DNA of 64,000 nucleotides from Isoetes taiwanensis (GCA_021234155.1 JAJEKV010000066.1:5047063-5111062); one strand, 5' to 3'; counted from the first letter of the stretch, positions 1-11,938 are shown. The notes: generated by a model from the sequence alone, not told the origin. Numbers and translations are program-made.

Positions 1-17
1 ATAGATAGTAGAACAAG

Positions 18-345
18 AAACCAGTTAAATAAAATGACTGAAAACCACTGGTTCAAATATGAATACAGAATTCATATAAAGAATTACTTAGATTCACCTG
101 CATGTTATTATACGCATTCCTTACTTTCCAGGTACTGGAAATAGAGTTAATCGAACATGAAAGTAGTTAAATAGAATGACTGAAAACAACTGGTTCAAAT
201 ATGAACTCAGAATCCCGTAAGAAGAATTACTTAGATTAAACCTGCATGTTATATACCCATTATGAACTCAGAATCCCGTAAGAAGAATTACTTAAATTAA
301 ACCTGCATGTTATATACCCATTCCTTACTTTCCAAGTACTAACCA
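18..345. repeat. Imperfect tandem repeat (~145 bp with a nested ~59-bp duplication)
   Basis: The block starting near 30 (AATGACTGAAAACCACTGG, then TTCAAATATGAA) recurs near 175, and the stretch ending in CCTGCATGTTATATACCCAT occurs near 100, 245 and 305. The last two copies form a head-to-tail duplication of about 59 bp. I see no coding content. It looks like a local replication-slippage product. Confidence 0.8.
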
Positions 346-607
346 CCTTGAATAAAAAGTTTCAAATGGCTCGTCATCTATCAGCTTCTCATGCATCCAA
401 TGAGTTGAGATTTCAGAAGCAGATTTATTTTGTTCAGTTGGAAATATGTTTCAGTCATCTAATACGTGCAAAATAAAGGACATGCATAATAACAAGACAA
501 AGTATCAAGGAAGCAAGCAACGACCAGAATCTCATCAATAAAGTGGGGATCTATTTCTGTGAAGCATCAACACAAGCTGTCTATAAGATAGTCAAATTAT
601 TGTCATA

Positions 608-855
608 CTAATAGAAGTCTTCTCCATTATAAAAGATATGGATAAGCTCTCAATAAGATGTCTTAAGCTAATAGCCATCAAAGTCTTCTCCATTATGCAA
701 AAATATGGAAAAGCTTTCAATAAGATGTCTTCAATTAGTATATACTAATACCCTTATCCATTATGCAAAATATGGACAAGCTCTCAATAAAATGCCTTGA
801 ATTACTGCCATACTAATGGCTAATAGTCTTCACTTCTGCAAAATATAGGACAACT
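608..855. repeat. Degenerate tandem repeat, about 4 copies of ~70 bp
   Basis: The unit core CCATTATGCAAAATATGGA followed by AAGCTCTCAATAAGATGTCTT recurs four times with drift. Short spacers with ACTAATA separate the copies. No open frame runs through it. The following stretch to about 1377 shows nothing recognisable and is probably 3'-flanking DNA of the downstream reverse-strand gene. Confidence 0.75.
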
Positions 856-1377
856 TTGTCCATTATAAAATGCTGATTAATTTCAGTCAGAAACAACTCC
901 AGCTCCAAGTTGTTAATAATTTACAATGCCCACCCTGCAATGGCATTGTTAAATATGGTTGTACTTCAGAGATAATAGTACCACCAAAAATAGATACTAT
1001 AAACTGTTTTGAATAAATGGCCCAGCCATAGAAAATCTTCTAATCATCTGCATGTCATCCTTTAAAGATATACATTAGCAGTAAAGCGCAACATATTCCT
1101 GCATAACTGTTGGTGCATCCCAAAAACCAGCCTAAGAACTCCAGGACCTCCATATGAGGGCAGACTTAAGCATATGATGTTCAACTAAGTTGTAACATAT
1201 TCAAAACTTTTGAAAGCCCAAGAACTTTTTTTATTTTGTACAGTAGGGAATCAACTCAACCTGCTGCCGCATACTCAATAGAAGATCATCTGAGGCTTTC
1301 TTTAGTCGTCAAGACTTTCCAACATGTCAAGAAGTAGCATTTATGTGTGAGGGCCATTTCAGAGGTGTATGAAATAT

Positions 1378-2403
1378 CTAAGCATTGCAACTTTCCCACA
1401 TGTCAAGAGGTAACATGTATGGTAGTATTACAAAACTTATTTTGAAGGTGTATAAAAAATCCACAGGACCTTTGGCATCGATCAGAAATAAACTTTCTTC
1501 GGAGAAGTTATTCTGAGGTATATTTATTCCACTTGCTTTGATGTTATAAGAACATTCACCTTTGTAAAAAGTTGCCTGCAGAGGAACCAACATCAGTTGC
1601 CCCAAGCCGAGCAGGGGCCAATAACTAAGTATTGTCAGCCCAATTATATTTTCCACAGGTAAGGGTCCCCAAATATGAGAATCATAGCTCATATTTCTGT
1701 TGTCTCCCATCACAAAGACGTAACCCTTCGGGATAGAGATTGGCTTCATTTCATAGGTAGCTGGTTCTGCGATAAAATTCTCATTTTTGGCTACCCCATT
1801 GATCAAGAGACTTCCATTTTTCACCTCTACAGTATCCCCTGCTTTAGCAACTATTCTTTTAACATAAACCTCTGAGTCGTTACAAGCAAGGGAACCAGGA
1901 GGTTTGAAAGTAACAATATCATCAATACTTGGGGTCTTAAAACAGTATGAAACTTTCTCTGAGATTATCCTATCTCCAACCTCAAATGTTGGATACATGG
2001 AGAGTGAAGGAATAGACCTGGCTTCCGCAAAAAATAGTCTAAATAACAGGACAAATAAGGCAAATAGCATAATGAAGAATGTCTTGAGATCATCTACGTT
2101 TGTCCACTTAGAAACCCAGGAAATTATATTTTTGACACCAGCCTTGAGCTTAAAAGGGTCAATGACAGTCTTTACCTTGCGCTTGAACCAGCAACTAGAA
2201 ATGCATGCCCCCTGATTGCCATTATCAGACTCAGTCTTACATAATAGCCATAATAATAACTGGAACAAATCCTGACTCCACAAACAGTTCATGATGTCCA
2301 GGCCAGATTCAACCTGCGATAAACAACACAAGAAACAAGGACAAGCAGGCTGTTTAATCAACATGAAGTCAGAATGGCAGGTCCACACTTTTATAGGGTA
2401 CAT
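1378..2403 (-). CDS. Thylakoidal processing peptidase-like signal peptidase I (Plsp/TPP type)
   Basis: Type I signal peptidase (family S26) that removes thylakoid-transfer or envelope signal peptides in chloroplasts. From the first in-frame ATG at 2403 it encodes about 341 residues. A hydrophobic anchor lies at about residues 109-126. The catalytic serine is in IPSLSMYPT (codon at 1999-2001) and the general-base lysine in YVKRIVAKAGD (codon at 1858-1860). The family signature GDNRNMSYDSHIWGPLP follows at about 1666-1707. The Ser-Lys dyad and all signature boxes are present, so the enzyme core looks functional. Odd points: the whole catalytic domain is in one exon although plant homologues are usually split by introns; the N-terminus is not a typical Ser-rich plastid transit peptide, so an upstream exon may be missing; and about 70 residues follow the usual end near the YWP motif. 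Alternatives are a retrocopy or a real intron-poor gene. Confidence 0.85.
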   Translation of the reverse strand: MYPIKVWTCHSDFMLIKQPACPCFLCCLSQVESGLDIMNCLWSQDLFQLLLWLLCKTESDNGNQGACISSCWFKRKVKTVIDPFKLKAGVKNIISWVSKWTNVDDLKTFFIMLFALFVLLFRLFFAEARSIPSLSMYPTFEVGDRIISEKVSYCFKTPSIDDIVTFKPPGSLACNDSEVYVKRIVAKAGDTVEVKNGSLLINGVAKNENFIAEPATYEMKPISIPKGYVFVMGDNRNMSYDSHIWGPLPVENIIGLTILSYWPLLGLGQLMLVPLQATFYKGECSYNIKASGINIPQNNFSEESLFLIDAKGPVDFLYTFKISFVILPYMLPLDMWESCNA

Positions 2404-2889
2404 AAAACCCACCACTTTAATCGATTTGCTTTGCCGATCTCAGCCAAAAGAGCTCCCAGCAAGCCTCAGGTAAAATCTTTAGTGCCCATCGATCGAACTC
2501 CGACATTTAGGCCTATGGGCGAACTGCATAAACATGGATTGGAAATGTTCAAGTCATGGACAGGGGTAAGATCTCACTTTTGAACCGGAATAAGTGCTCC
2601 AGATGAAAGGATCCCTGCCTCTTGCCAGAGCTTCTAGAGGAGAGGACAGGGCCGGCGCCTTATACATGGACGGAGAGAAGGCAGCTTCTTCAGAAGCTTT
2701 CTTACGATAGTGCGTGGTCTCTGCTTTCCATTGGTGGACTTGGTAAAATGGCCATTTTGTCTTTTATATACAGAAACAAATTTTGTCTTAAAAAGCTGGT
2801 CTGGTACAGGTTTTGTTCATTTTCCTTGTCTAGCAAGCAAAGCTATCCGTACTTCAAAGGATTTGGCAAATGTTTAAAATATGGTGGTT

Positions 2890-3880
2890 TTTTGGAACAT
2901 CGCTCTCGAGCAGTGGGGGCAATATTACAGCAGTCTTGCCAATGGGAAAGCGCCAGACCTGGATGGCATGCATGCAGAGTTGCTCAAGTGGGCAGGGCCG
3001 TCCATAGTGTCGGTACTAATCGCCGTGTTTAACAGGGCATTATAGGAATGTTTTCCCTCGCAGTGGACCACTAGAAGAGTTGCTCCCATCTATAAGGCAG
3101 GTAGCCCGCACAACACAGCCAAGTACTATACAATCATGGTCAGTTCAGTGTTTGCAAAACTGCTAGACAGGATTCTTGAGCAGCAATTGACAGACTGGGA
3201 AGTTGCGGGCACTCAACCATTGATCGCATCTTCACGCTGTAGATTCTGGTTGAAGATAGCAGGAACCGTTAGCAAGACCTGTATTGTTGCTTCATTGACT
3301 TCGCCAAGGCCTTTGACATTGTGCCTCGGAAAAGTTGTGGGCAAGATTGCAATAGCTGGGGGTCCCTGCAATATACATGCTATATGAGACATGCTCAGGC
3401 CGGTTGCAGCCGACAGGCCAACCATTCGATAGCAGTATCGGGGTCTGCCAGGGATGCCCTCTCTCTCTAAGACTGCTGGCCTTTACATTGATCAGTGGAA
3501 GCTGGCTTGCGAAAAATGGGGACGACGGAGCTCAACTTTTGCAGCAGATCACCAGGCGTCTAATATATGCTGATGATGTAGACCTCCTAGCTTACACTCC
3601 TGCAGACATGTAGCGTCATCTCGATGCCTTGGACACATTCTGCTAGGCGACTGACATGCGGGTCAACCTGGCCAAGTCTAAGGTGGTCATCATATCATCC
3701 TCATGTCACTTAAGAGGCCCCTCCTTCAATTATCAAGGGCAAAATGTAGAAGTAGCACCTACCTACAAATATTTGGGAGTGGAGATTTCTTCTACTACAC
3801 ACTAGGACACTTCCATCCGGCTACAAGCGACAACGTGCTGGAAGGCACTACATGCAAATGCAGAACAACAATCACTTGAC
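2890..3880 (+). pseudogene. LINE (non-LTR retrotransposon) reverse transcriptase relic
   Basis: Pieces of a non-LTR reverse transcriptase occur in order but in shifting frames. They are KAPDLDGMHAELLKW near 2948, motif A DFAKAFDIVPR at 3297, motif B-like GVCQGCPLSLRLL near 3440, catalytic YADD at 3566-3577, NLAKSKVVIIS near 3665, and YKYLGVEIS near 3768. Frameshifts and stops separate the blocks, so it is inactive. Neither an endonuclease nor a 3' tail is visible. A related RT end lies on the reverse strand at 62.5-64 kb with matching NLAKSK/SLAQDK and YKYLG segments. The lead-in from about 2600 holds only weak open frames. Confidence 0.8.
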
Positions 3881-5040
3881 TAATTTGACAATTAATATTG
3901 AGCGGTTTTTTTTTTGCAGGCTTGCCTAAACCCTTCACAACAATTCCTGCCATCCTAGATTGTCCATGATCATAAAAGATTTACATCTACGAATAATAAA
4001 TTTAGAAAAATTAAGGAAACTACTCTCCTGCGATGCTTTCTGTCTTTCCGTTATAGCCATTGGCTTGCTTGCGAGGATGGGGGTCATTTTTTGGCGATTA
4101 ATCATATTTTGCCCTGATTCTTCAGTTTAAAAATTGACATCTCAAGCAACTCCATGCCAAACTTTGTCTGAGAAGAGGAGTATTTGCTTGAAGAGGTACT
4201 AGCGGGAGATTTTTGCGCTGCCCAAGCTTATTCACAGACTTGTTTCTATCGGTGGAATGCAAAATTTTGTAGGCACCTATCCAGTCTTATTAGTAGGCTG
4301 CAAATTTCTAGATAATACTTATATTATGGAGATAGTCTAATTTTTGAATTCAGGCCTCAAGGCTTAGAGCTACAATGAGGGTTTAGAGAAACAGAGGGTC
4401 TTTGATTGTTCACGAAAATCTACCCAGCAATAGGGTTTCATTTATAGTAGCTATTGCACATCAAAGGGACAAAAGGATTTAGAAGCAAATCAAAAAGTGT
4501 GTTTTAACACCCCCCTGAAGAACTGGATAAACAAAACCAAGCATTGCACTGCAATATGAAGATATAGTTCTAATGGATTGATACAGACCATGCAAGGGAA
4601 AATCTCAAAGCTCATCTCTTTAATCCATGAACTAATGGAAGGAGATATTTAGGAAAAAAAAACTTCAATAAGCTATGCTGGAGGATTATGTGTTCAAACT
4701 CCTACAAGGTTTAGAATACCTAGTCGTCAGGTTATTCATTAAGGGAGGAACGAGCATCCTATGTTGATCACAATTATTGTAGTTTTCTATTAAGATTTGA
4801 AGCACAAATGTTGAGTTTTCTTGATGGTCTACATGTCAAAATAGCAATGGTTGGCAAGTACATCAGACTGCTTGATTTATATATCTCTGTGATCAAGGTT
4901 GGTCTTCAAGTGTTACATCTATTTGCATGTCACTTTATCCATCTAGGTGCTTTGGTCTTCCACAATCCAAGGGGACTTACTCATATCTCGAATTTATAGT
5001 TAAATATACAACATCTGGAAACAATATGTGCAGTGATAAG
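3881..5040. other. No recognisable gene
   Basis: AT-rich sequence without a convincing coding frame. A weak PPR-like trace (KVGLQ, then GALVFHNP) may sit at about 4890-4970, upstream of the clearer PPR relic, but it is too decayed to annotate. Confidence 0.4.
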
Positions 5041-5041
5041 C

Positions 5042-5508
5042 AAGTTTCCTGGCTGCAGGCTCTTAATATGCTACTCTTGCATGTTCAAAGAAACTGGTGG
5101 TGGCATGGATTGCAACATTTGATATTGAAGACAATGCAGAAGATATTTTTTGTCCTCATACATTTTTGGCCCTATCGAAAGCTTGTGCCAAATTAAAGCA
5201 TATTGAAGAAGGTACGGATTGATTATAAAGTTTCAAAGAATGGACTTGAGCAGGACATGTTTTTGGAAAGTACATTGGTTGACATTATGCCAAATGTGGT
5301 TCACTTACAGAGCAAAGTTTTTGGGAATTTAGCATTAAAAATCACTATTTCTTGGACTGCACTCATTGTTGGGTGCAATATATGGTCCTGCCCACGAAGC
5401 ACTGAGATGTTTTGAACAGATGCAAGACGAAGGTGCATCTGTGGATGCTGTAACATGGGTTTGTTCCTTAGTGGTCTGTGGCAATATGGATGTCATAGAG
5501 AAAAAATG
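5042..5508 (+). pseudogene. Pentatricopeptide repeat (PPR) protein relic
   Basis: Translations in alternating frames give a standard plant PPR succession: PHTFLALSKACAKLKHIEEG, then YKVSKNGLEQDMFLESTLVD, an LxxKITISWTALIVG segment, and finally YGPAHEALRCFEQMQDEGA with SVDAVTWVCSLVVCGNMDVI. These match the WxxLI and AL-x-F-x-x-M-x-x-G landmarks of organelle RNA-binding PPR proteins of the PLS subclass. At least three frameshifts and a stop near 5507 interrupt it. There are no flanking repeats of normal number and no E or DYW domain, so it is a fragment. It directly abuts a retrotransposon-like segment, which suggests it was captured by or broken through transposon insertion. Confidence 0.75.
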
Positions 5509-5521
5509 AGAAATACATAAG

Positions 5522-6649
5522 ATGAAGTTGCAATCCTCCATTTCAATAGTCAAATTGGGTGGGCATTGTTTCTTGCCAACATCACGGCACTTGGCCATAT
5601 ACTCTCATGCCTTAGGACACGCATGCAGCTATGTTGTTGACATTGTACCTGCAGAGCCTCCATTTAAATATGTTCATTTCACTCCTGATTTGGAACGACT
5701 CATGCCTCATGTCATGTCCAAATTATGCCAAAGCCTTCTTCAACTGATGCAAGCTGCAAAAGAGCACACGTTGGCTAAAGACCATGCTACTATAAGGGCA
5801 TAGCAATGGGCCACTGACCCCGGTCCCTCCATGCCATCTTCACGCAGTCAACTATATCCCAACATTGCTATTAAAGTTGAGCTTTTACAAGAGGTGGCCT
5901 CCTCCCTACCCAAGAATCCGGCGCCAGTGGATCAAGCCAGTCTCTCTGCTTAGATTCCTTTGGAACTATAAGAAAAATTAGCAAAAATCAAGATTCCTAT
6001 GAGTCTGGCCACAATTTTAAAGCTCTATCCTACCTTCAAAGTCCAATTACCCCTGCCCATGGTGTTAGTTGGAGTTGTAGCTACATCCATGCCTATTGTC
6101 TACGCTATAGTATGACAGCACCCAGTCAATCGCATTTAAATTGACGGAGGTAGTGTTGTAAATCTGCTCAACGACACGTCACGTCATCAACTTGGCATCA
6201 AACAACTCTATCAGGCCCCTTATGATATGAAACTTGATAATGATCGTATCATGCAACCTCAAAGTGTCACGTCGCCAATCATGGTCAGCATTTGTGATCT
6301 CAAATTTCCTTTGGAATTTGGTGTTTGGAAAGCAGGAGAAGGTTCTGGTGACTATGAAATGCCAGTTGGATGTATCTCCGCTAGGCTAAAAGCATCCATT
6401 ATTGGGCCACATACATGCCAGGTAGTTGTCATAGATAGCAATTTGACTGCCATTATGGACCTAAAAACTGGCCAGTTTATCTCAGTTGAAAATGCTGAGC
6501 TCTTCTTATCAAACAATGATTTAGATACTCTTCATAATACATATCAAGTGCAAGCGTTGGCACTAGCACCCGCTCGCTCGATACCACCTGAATATGAAGA
6601 CCCTTGGGCAGATGTGGAACTTGATAATGACAATGAGGGAATACGATGA
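5522..6649 (+). pseudogene. Ty3-like gag/aspartic-protease relic
   Basis: Two open stretches (5522-5803 and 6227-6649) are joined by sequence in which stops break a related frame. The middle part reads IDGGSVVNLLNDTSRHQLGI, which resembles the aspartic-protease segment seen in plant Ty3/gypsy polyproteins (DGGSGVNI type), followed by a beta-rich region with MVSICDLKFPLEFGVW. The active-site triad is D-G-G rather than D-S/T-G. No RT follows. It ends in an acidic tail and a stop at 6647. The call rests on the protease-like motif only. The next 270 bases are G-rich and unassigned. Confidence 0.5.
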
Positions 6650-6918
6650 GTGATACTTTAGAATTGTAACGATGGCAGGGGGTGCCTAGCGACTAGGGGA
6701 ATTAGGGTTTAGGATGACAGGTGGGAATAGTCAGGCCCAACAGGGGCAACAGGGGGTACAGATCACTGGGATCAGATGGGAAAGGTAATGCACGGGGCAT
6801 TGTGCTTGTGCAACAGGAATGTGGAAAGGAAGTGAATGTTAAATTTTGTGGGACCGGGTTACCTAAAAACCAAAAGGAGGGTACAACAAAATAGGAAGGG
6901 AGACTTAAAGAAACAATA

Positions 6919-7815
6919 TTTTTTTTTTTTTTTTTTATGAACGTGGACCTTTATTACTCAAAAGAATACAAAGAGTACATGGGGGACTCAAAACCCAGTG
7001 GAGATAGAAAAGCAGAGAATACAGATCACCATGAGCACAACTGTTTGCTATGAGTAGGTGTGAATCTGAAGATATTGCTCCCAAATGACACTTTTGATTT
7101 CATCCTTTAAGGAAGAACACTTGTACGCCTTCATAATGCGACTATGGGCATCGCTAAGTACTTGCGTATCTGAAAATAGCTGTCCCTTGAAGATGAGGAG
7201 ATTTCGTCTCTTCCAGATGGACCAGATGATCCAAGCAGATGCTAAGTGGAAAGCCCTCTTTGCCAACTTGTCCCAAGAACTAGAATAGACTGATAATAGG
7301 ACCTGCTGACTATTCAAGTCACAATGGAAAAGACTCAGAAGCCACTGCCAAGCAGGTCGAACATGGTGACACAAGAAAAAGCAGTGCTCAATTGTCTCAT
7401 CCCTCTGCGTGTAAAGAGGGCAGATCACAGAGACTTCTGGACGAAATCGATGAACAACAGTGTTTACCCGCACGCATCTATGAGTGATCTGCCACCATAA
7501 AAATGGATAGCTTAGGATGAAGCAATTTATCCCATACCCATCGCCAGACTGCTTTACGATGAGGCTCGGGGATAACTAAAGGCCACTTTGACGATGGAGG
7601 CAACACTCAGGATGAAGCAGAACCACATACATCGAGTGCACCAGGTGCTCCTCCTTAACACTGCCATGAACCACCCAGAGCTGGGGAGCCACATCTTGTG
7701 GGTGTGGACGAAGTGTAGCAGCTACTTTTTCCCAAATGCCCCAGTCCCAACGAAGGAGAAGGAACTTCAATTTGCAAATTATATCTTACAACTCTATACC
7801 TTGTGTTATTCCTAA
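6919..7815 (-). mobile_element. 5'-truncated LINE 3' end with poly(A) tail
   Basis: Read on the reverse strand, the C-terminal LINE ORF2 region carries the zf-RVT zinc-binding domain at 7048-7473. Key segments are ICPLYTQRDETIEHCFFLC, then AWIIWSIWKRRN. Upstream, near 7500, WWQITHRCVRVNTVVHRF completes the domain in the same direction after a frame change. The element ends in an 18-base A tail, seen as T at 6919-6936. The RT domain is absent, as expected from abortive target-primed reverse transcription. No clear target-site duplication was found by eye. Confidence 0.8.
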
Positions 7816-7826
7816 TGATTGAACTC

Positions 7827-8068
7827 TCAAAATGATGCTTAAAATCCTAGACATCGAATATTGCTCAAGAAGATATTATAATGAGTAGAGAAATGGAACC
7901 ATATGCCAAAAACATCATTTGTGTGGTCCTGAGGTAGGCAAAATGATGCTCAACTCCTGGATATGGAATGTTGCTCAGAAAGGCACTATGGTGAGTAGAG
8001 CAATGGAACCATATATCACAAACATCAGCTGTGTGAAACATCATCATTTGTGTGTTCTTGAGACAGGC
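7827..8068. repeat. Tandem duplication, ~115-bp unit
   Basis: AAAATGATGCT, then GAGTAGAG(A/C)AATGGAACCATAT, then CATTTGTGTG(G/T)TC and GAGGTAGGC/GAGACAGGC occur twice head to tail, with substitutions and one short insertion. No coding potential. Confidence 0.75.
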
Positions 8069-9420
8069 AAGTGAAAATACTGTGCAACAAAACTGCTATG
8101 ATCTTTGCACATACCTTTCTTACTTGGTTTCCCCTTTAATCTGCAACATACCAATATCTTTTTGTCCTCATCTCAAAAAATTGAAGTATACTCAAGATCT
8201 AGATCTAAGGAAATCTGATGATTTTTCTGTTTCTCCTCCATTTTGCAAATATACAAATCAATTGAAGGTAAATCAAGTATGAACATGTTATTTTACCTAG
8301 ATCAATATCATAATTGCATTGATGCATAATACTAAGAGGAAAAGAGTATCCTATGGGCGAAAGTATAACAACAATTAGATATCCTTTGAACCGTATAGAG
8401 CACAATCATAGATAGATGCTTATAGAATTTTGAAAAAGCAGGAATGAATACAGCTATTCGTTGCAGCCAAATACTTCAACATATATTTCTCTGGATTTGT
8501 AGCACCCAAGAGCTATGCCAACTAAACCTTAAACACTAGTTGAAATCTATCCTCTCTGGTCCTACCATGTAGAGCTTTCTCCTGAAAACGAACTTTCTGA
8601 CAAATTCCTGCTTCAGTTTCTAAAGCATAGCGTTAGAAATTATGGCAGAGAATTTCTTTCACAACATTCATTGCATGCTGGTTAATATCAGATTTCTCTA
8701 TTGTGGGCAAATTCTTGGGTATTATGTGATTAGGCTTACCTACTCCATGTGCTCCACATTATACGTTGGTCATACGTGGGTCAGACTCTGATGCTCATTC
8801 TTATGTAGCTATGACTTCACTTTTCAGCACATTGCCAAACAGAAAGTGGTGGTGTACTACGCATAGTGCATAGTAATTATTTAATATACATGAGTTCCCC
8901 AAAGGTAGAGGTTTGGAAATGAGAAGTAACCTCGCCTGCGTCTGATGGTGTGCCATGAATGACACTCAATGCAGATGTTTATATAGAATTCTGTGCTGAA
9001 GTACGAGGAGTGAATGTGATGGTACATAAATTCATATACAAGACACACATATAAACAATTATTTTGAATGGAGGTGGCCTATGTCAAGAAGCCAACCAGT
9101 GCTCTATCTATAATGTATATTTTAAGTCCTGTTAAAAAATGGGTCTCTAAATAATTCTATTGTATTCAACCTCTCTAAATAATTCTATTGTATTCAAACA
9201 ATTATGTGACGAAGGTGGCATATCTATCTGAGAAGCCAACCTTTATAAATAATAACTGTATTCAAAAAATATGTCACAGAGGTGACGTATGTACAAAAGA
9301 ATTTTGCCTTTTTTGAGTGGCAAATTAACAAAGAATGTCCTTTCAGCAGACAATTTCACAGGGCCTCACTGTTCTGATGAGCTTAGAAGGAACATCATAT
9401 TTGAAGCATGGCCTCTTACG
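8069..9420. other. No recognisable gene; one short tandem duplication
   Basis: AT-rich non-coding sequence. At about 9144-9200 the 27-bp stretch CTCTCTAAATAATTCTATTG plus TATTCAA is present twice, once with a leading G. Nothing else is supported. Confidence 0.5.
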
Positions 9421-9422
9421 TT

Positions 9423-10298
9423 TTAAGCTCTGAGGCGCACTTCTACTAGCACTAGAATAATTTTGGCAACCCGGGGATGTGCCAAAATTTGTCGCATGAA
9501 TATCCTTTCCTCCGGATCAGGCTGCAACATCGCCAAAACAAGGCTCTTTGCTTCTTCCGACACCAACCCAACCGGGCCAATGCAAGTGTGAGGCGACCCG
9601 ATCCTCGCCATGAAGCAGTTCTTCGTGAATTTCCGCGGTTTGTAGACTTGAGAAGGGATAATCAGAAGCGCCTCATACGAGGATCAAACCCGGATCCTAT
9701 ATGTCTATCTCTCGTCGAATAATATCCCCGCACAACCTCACGAGCGAAATATCTTAGTGTTGGACTACGGATGTAAAACTGGGAGCCGAACTCAAAAACG
9801 AGCCGATAGGCGAAAAATCAAAACCCTAACATCATAGGGTTTTGTCACGAGGTCACAAGAACATTTTCCGGCGCCGGATCCCTTGGATAATACCCTTTTG
9901 ATGAAGATCGTGTATAGCTAGAGCAAGATTCGAATAAGAAGAGCGACTTCCTTTTCCCATAGCGCCTTTCTTGATGATTACATCAAGCAAGCTACATTCG
10001 CACAATTCCATGATCAAGTGCGAGAATCCCTCATCTTTGATTGCCCTTGTATATGCACTACGCGGTGGTCAGCTGGCTAACCGCATGATCTCCACTTCCT
10101 TGATCGCTCTGTGTCTCCTACCCGGATGATTTTGCAAGCAAACTCTTTCTTACCTTCTATTTTACTTGCAAAAAAACCGTAGCTTGGCCACCGCCGATTT
10201 CCTTAAGCGGATCATAGCTCTTCAAAAGATTGGGAAATAAAAGCGAGAATAGTTGTAGTTGAGAATTTCTTCGTCTGTCTCCTCGTCTCCGTCTCCAT
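9423..10298 (-). pseudogene. Decayed serine/threonine protein kinase (CDPK/PEPRK-like)
   Basis: The reverse strand gives an almost complete kinase domain in shifting frames: possible start METETRRQTKK at 10298, glycine loop LKEIGGGQATVF near 10200, ATP-lysine region KEFACKII, EVEIMRLA, then DEGFSHLIMELCE, AIHDLHQKGII, a catalytic-loop remnant DPAPENVLVTS where DLKPEN is expected, ARFEFGSQF, AREVVRGYYSTRD (APE motif altered to ARE), and finally SEEAKSLVLAMLQPDPEER with ILAHP in the intact 9423-9611 frame. The succession matches calcium-dependent and PEP-carboxylase-kinase-related kinases. Repeated frameshifts and lost catalytic residues make it a pseudogene. No introns separate the segments, so a retrocopy is likely; alternatively the indels are sequencing artefacts over an intronless gene. 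Confidence 0.75.
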
Positions 10299-11851
10299 AC
10301 TTAGAATTGCGTAATGCCAACACAATGCAAATGCAAATGAGGACGTTCTTTTATACCTTTGTATTTGTAGTTGTCCTTGACTCTACACTTTCCATTCTAA
10401 AAATATCACTTCTATTCCCGGATTTCGGAAAAGGCCACATCTAAATTAGGAAAAATCCCAAATATTTGTGTGTGTCTAAAGGTCGGATGTTGGCAAGATC
10501 CTAAAGCCAACTATGCTTGCTTAGATTGATGCACAAACACATTGATATGCTCGCAGTAAAACGGATATGCTTACCATACATAAGGATATTTTTGGATTTG
10601 GCTCGTTTCTCTGTGGCATCCAAGGACCGGTATGAACAAATCTATTCAAATGCCTTTTGGGAAAGAAAACCCGCATGCAATTATGAAATACTCGTTGTTT
10701 GAATAAATCCTTGGATGTTTCAGTAGGTCTTCATACTAATGACAAGGTAAACATTGGGTTTACCTTACTCTCGCTTCTGGTCGGGAATGATGACACTTAC
10801 TCGTTTACATGATCAGCAGTTCAATTGGAATAATGCATCTCCGGCCTTGCATGGCCAAGAACTATCTAGCCTTATCTAGCCATCATTATAACTATGAATT
10901 GGAGGCAGTCCAATATTTCCGTGTTGGTCTCAATTGCACCTTGATGCATAGTTTCATTTCTATATCGATGTTTGGTGCATAGTTTCATTTCATTTGGAGG
11001 CATGCCATGTGTAGAGATAGATAGTCTATGCTGTAAAATGAGTGTTACCAGCCTTAGGCAATCACATGCGGGACAGTTCTTTATCATCGTGGCATAAAAT
11101 GTAAAGCTCCTCGAGCTTTGAGAATATTCTTTGTTGGACGCATCGTTTCAACCTGGTCAAATATGGATGAGTTATAACATGTCTAGAAGAGCAAGGCGCG
11201 TGTCTACAAATCATGCAATTGGTGCTATCATTATAACAAACCGAAAGTGCGAGAACATTTTCCAAGTTGGATTTTCAAGGAGAACTGCTTCTCACTCATT
11301 CTCCAATTGAATTCTCACCACGCATACAAGTATTGTCCATATAAATGTTGCTTTCCTCCCTCCCTTCATGCAGAAAAATAACATGTGCTGAATTGGCACA
11401 TTTATTCTATCAATTTGTTGGTTTGATATACCGAGTAAAAATGGAAGGGATTTTCGTGTAAATGTAACATGGATTATCAAAGGAAACATGTGAAGAGATC
11501 CATGTGCCTAGTGTAGTGCCCTAAATATTACGATTCGATGTCTTTTACTCATTCATCAATAATAAATTCCTAGGAAAATGGTTGCACTTAAAAGCGAGCA
11601 TATTGTCCATAGGGAGTTTGTGCGGGGGCTTCATATATAGATTCATTTTCGTTTCTTGTGCGAGGGGATGGGATGACCCATACATACCATATGGATACAA
11701 TGGCCTCTTTGGTGGGAAGTATCCCCATATGAATTCTGCTGATTTCATTCTCAGGGTTTCTTCTATTCCCATACCAACAAATTGATAGCTATAGAGAGTC
11801 ATCTTTGTGCTCTATCTATGCTCATTTTGAAATGAATGCCAGCATGCTCCT

Positions 11852-11938
11852 TTAAGATGTCACTCATGTTTCTGATGCACTCCTCTTTATCCACAAGATG
11901 TCTCTCATGTTTCTGATGCACTCCTCTTTATCCACATC
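11852..11938. repeat. 43-bp perfect-type tandem duplication
   Basis: AAGATGTC(A/T)CTCATGTTTCTG followed by ATGCACTCCTCTTTATCCACA occurs twice in direct succession with one mismatch. It looks recent compared with neighbouring repeats. Confidence 0.85.
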
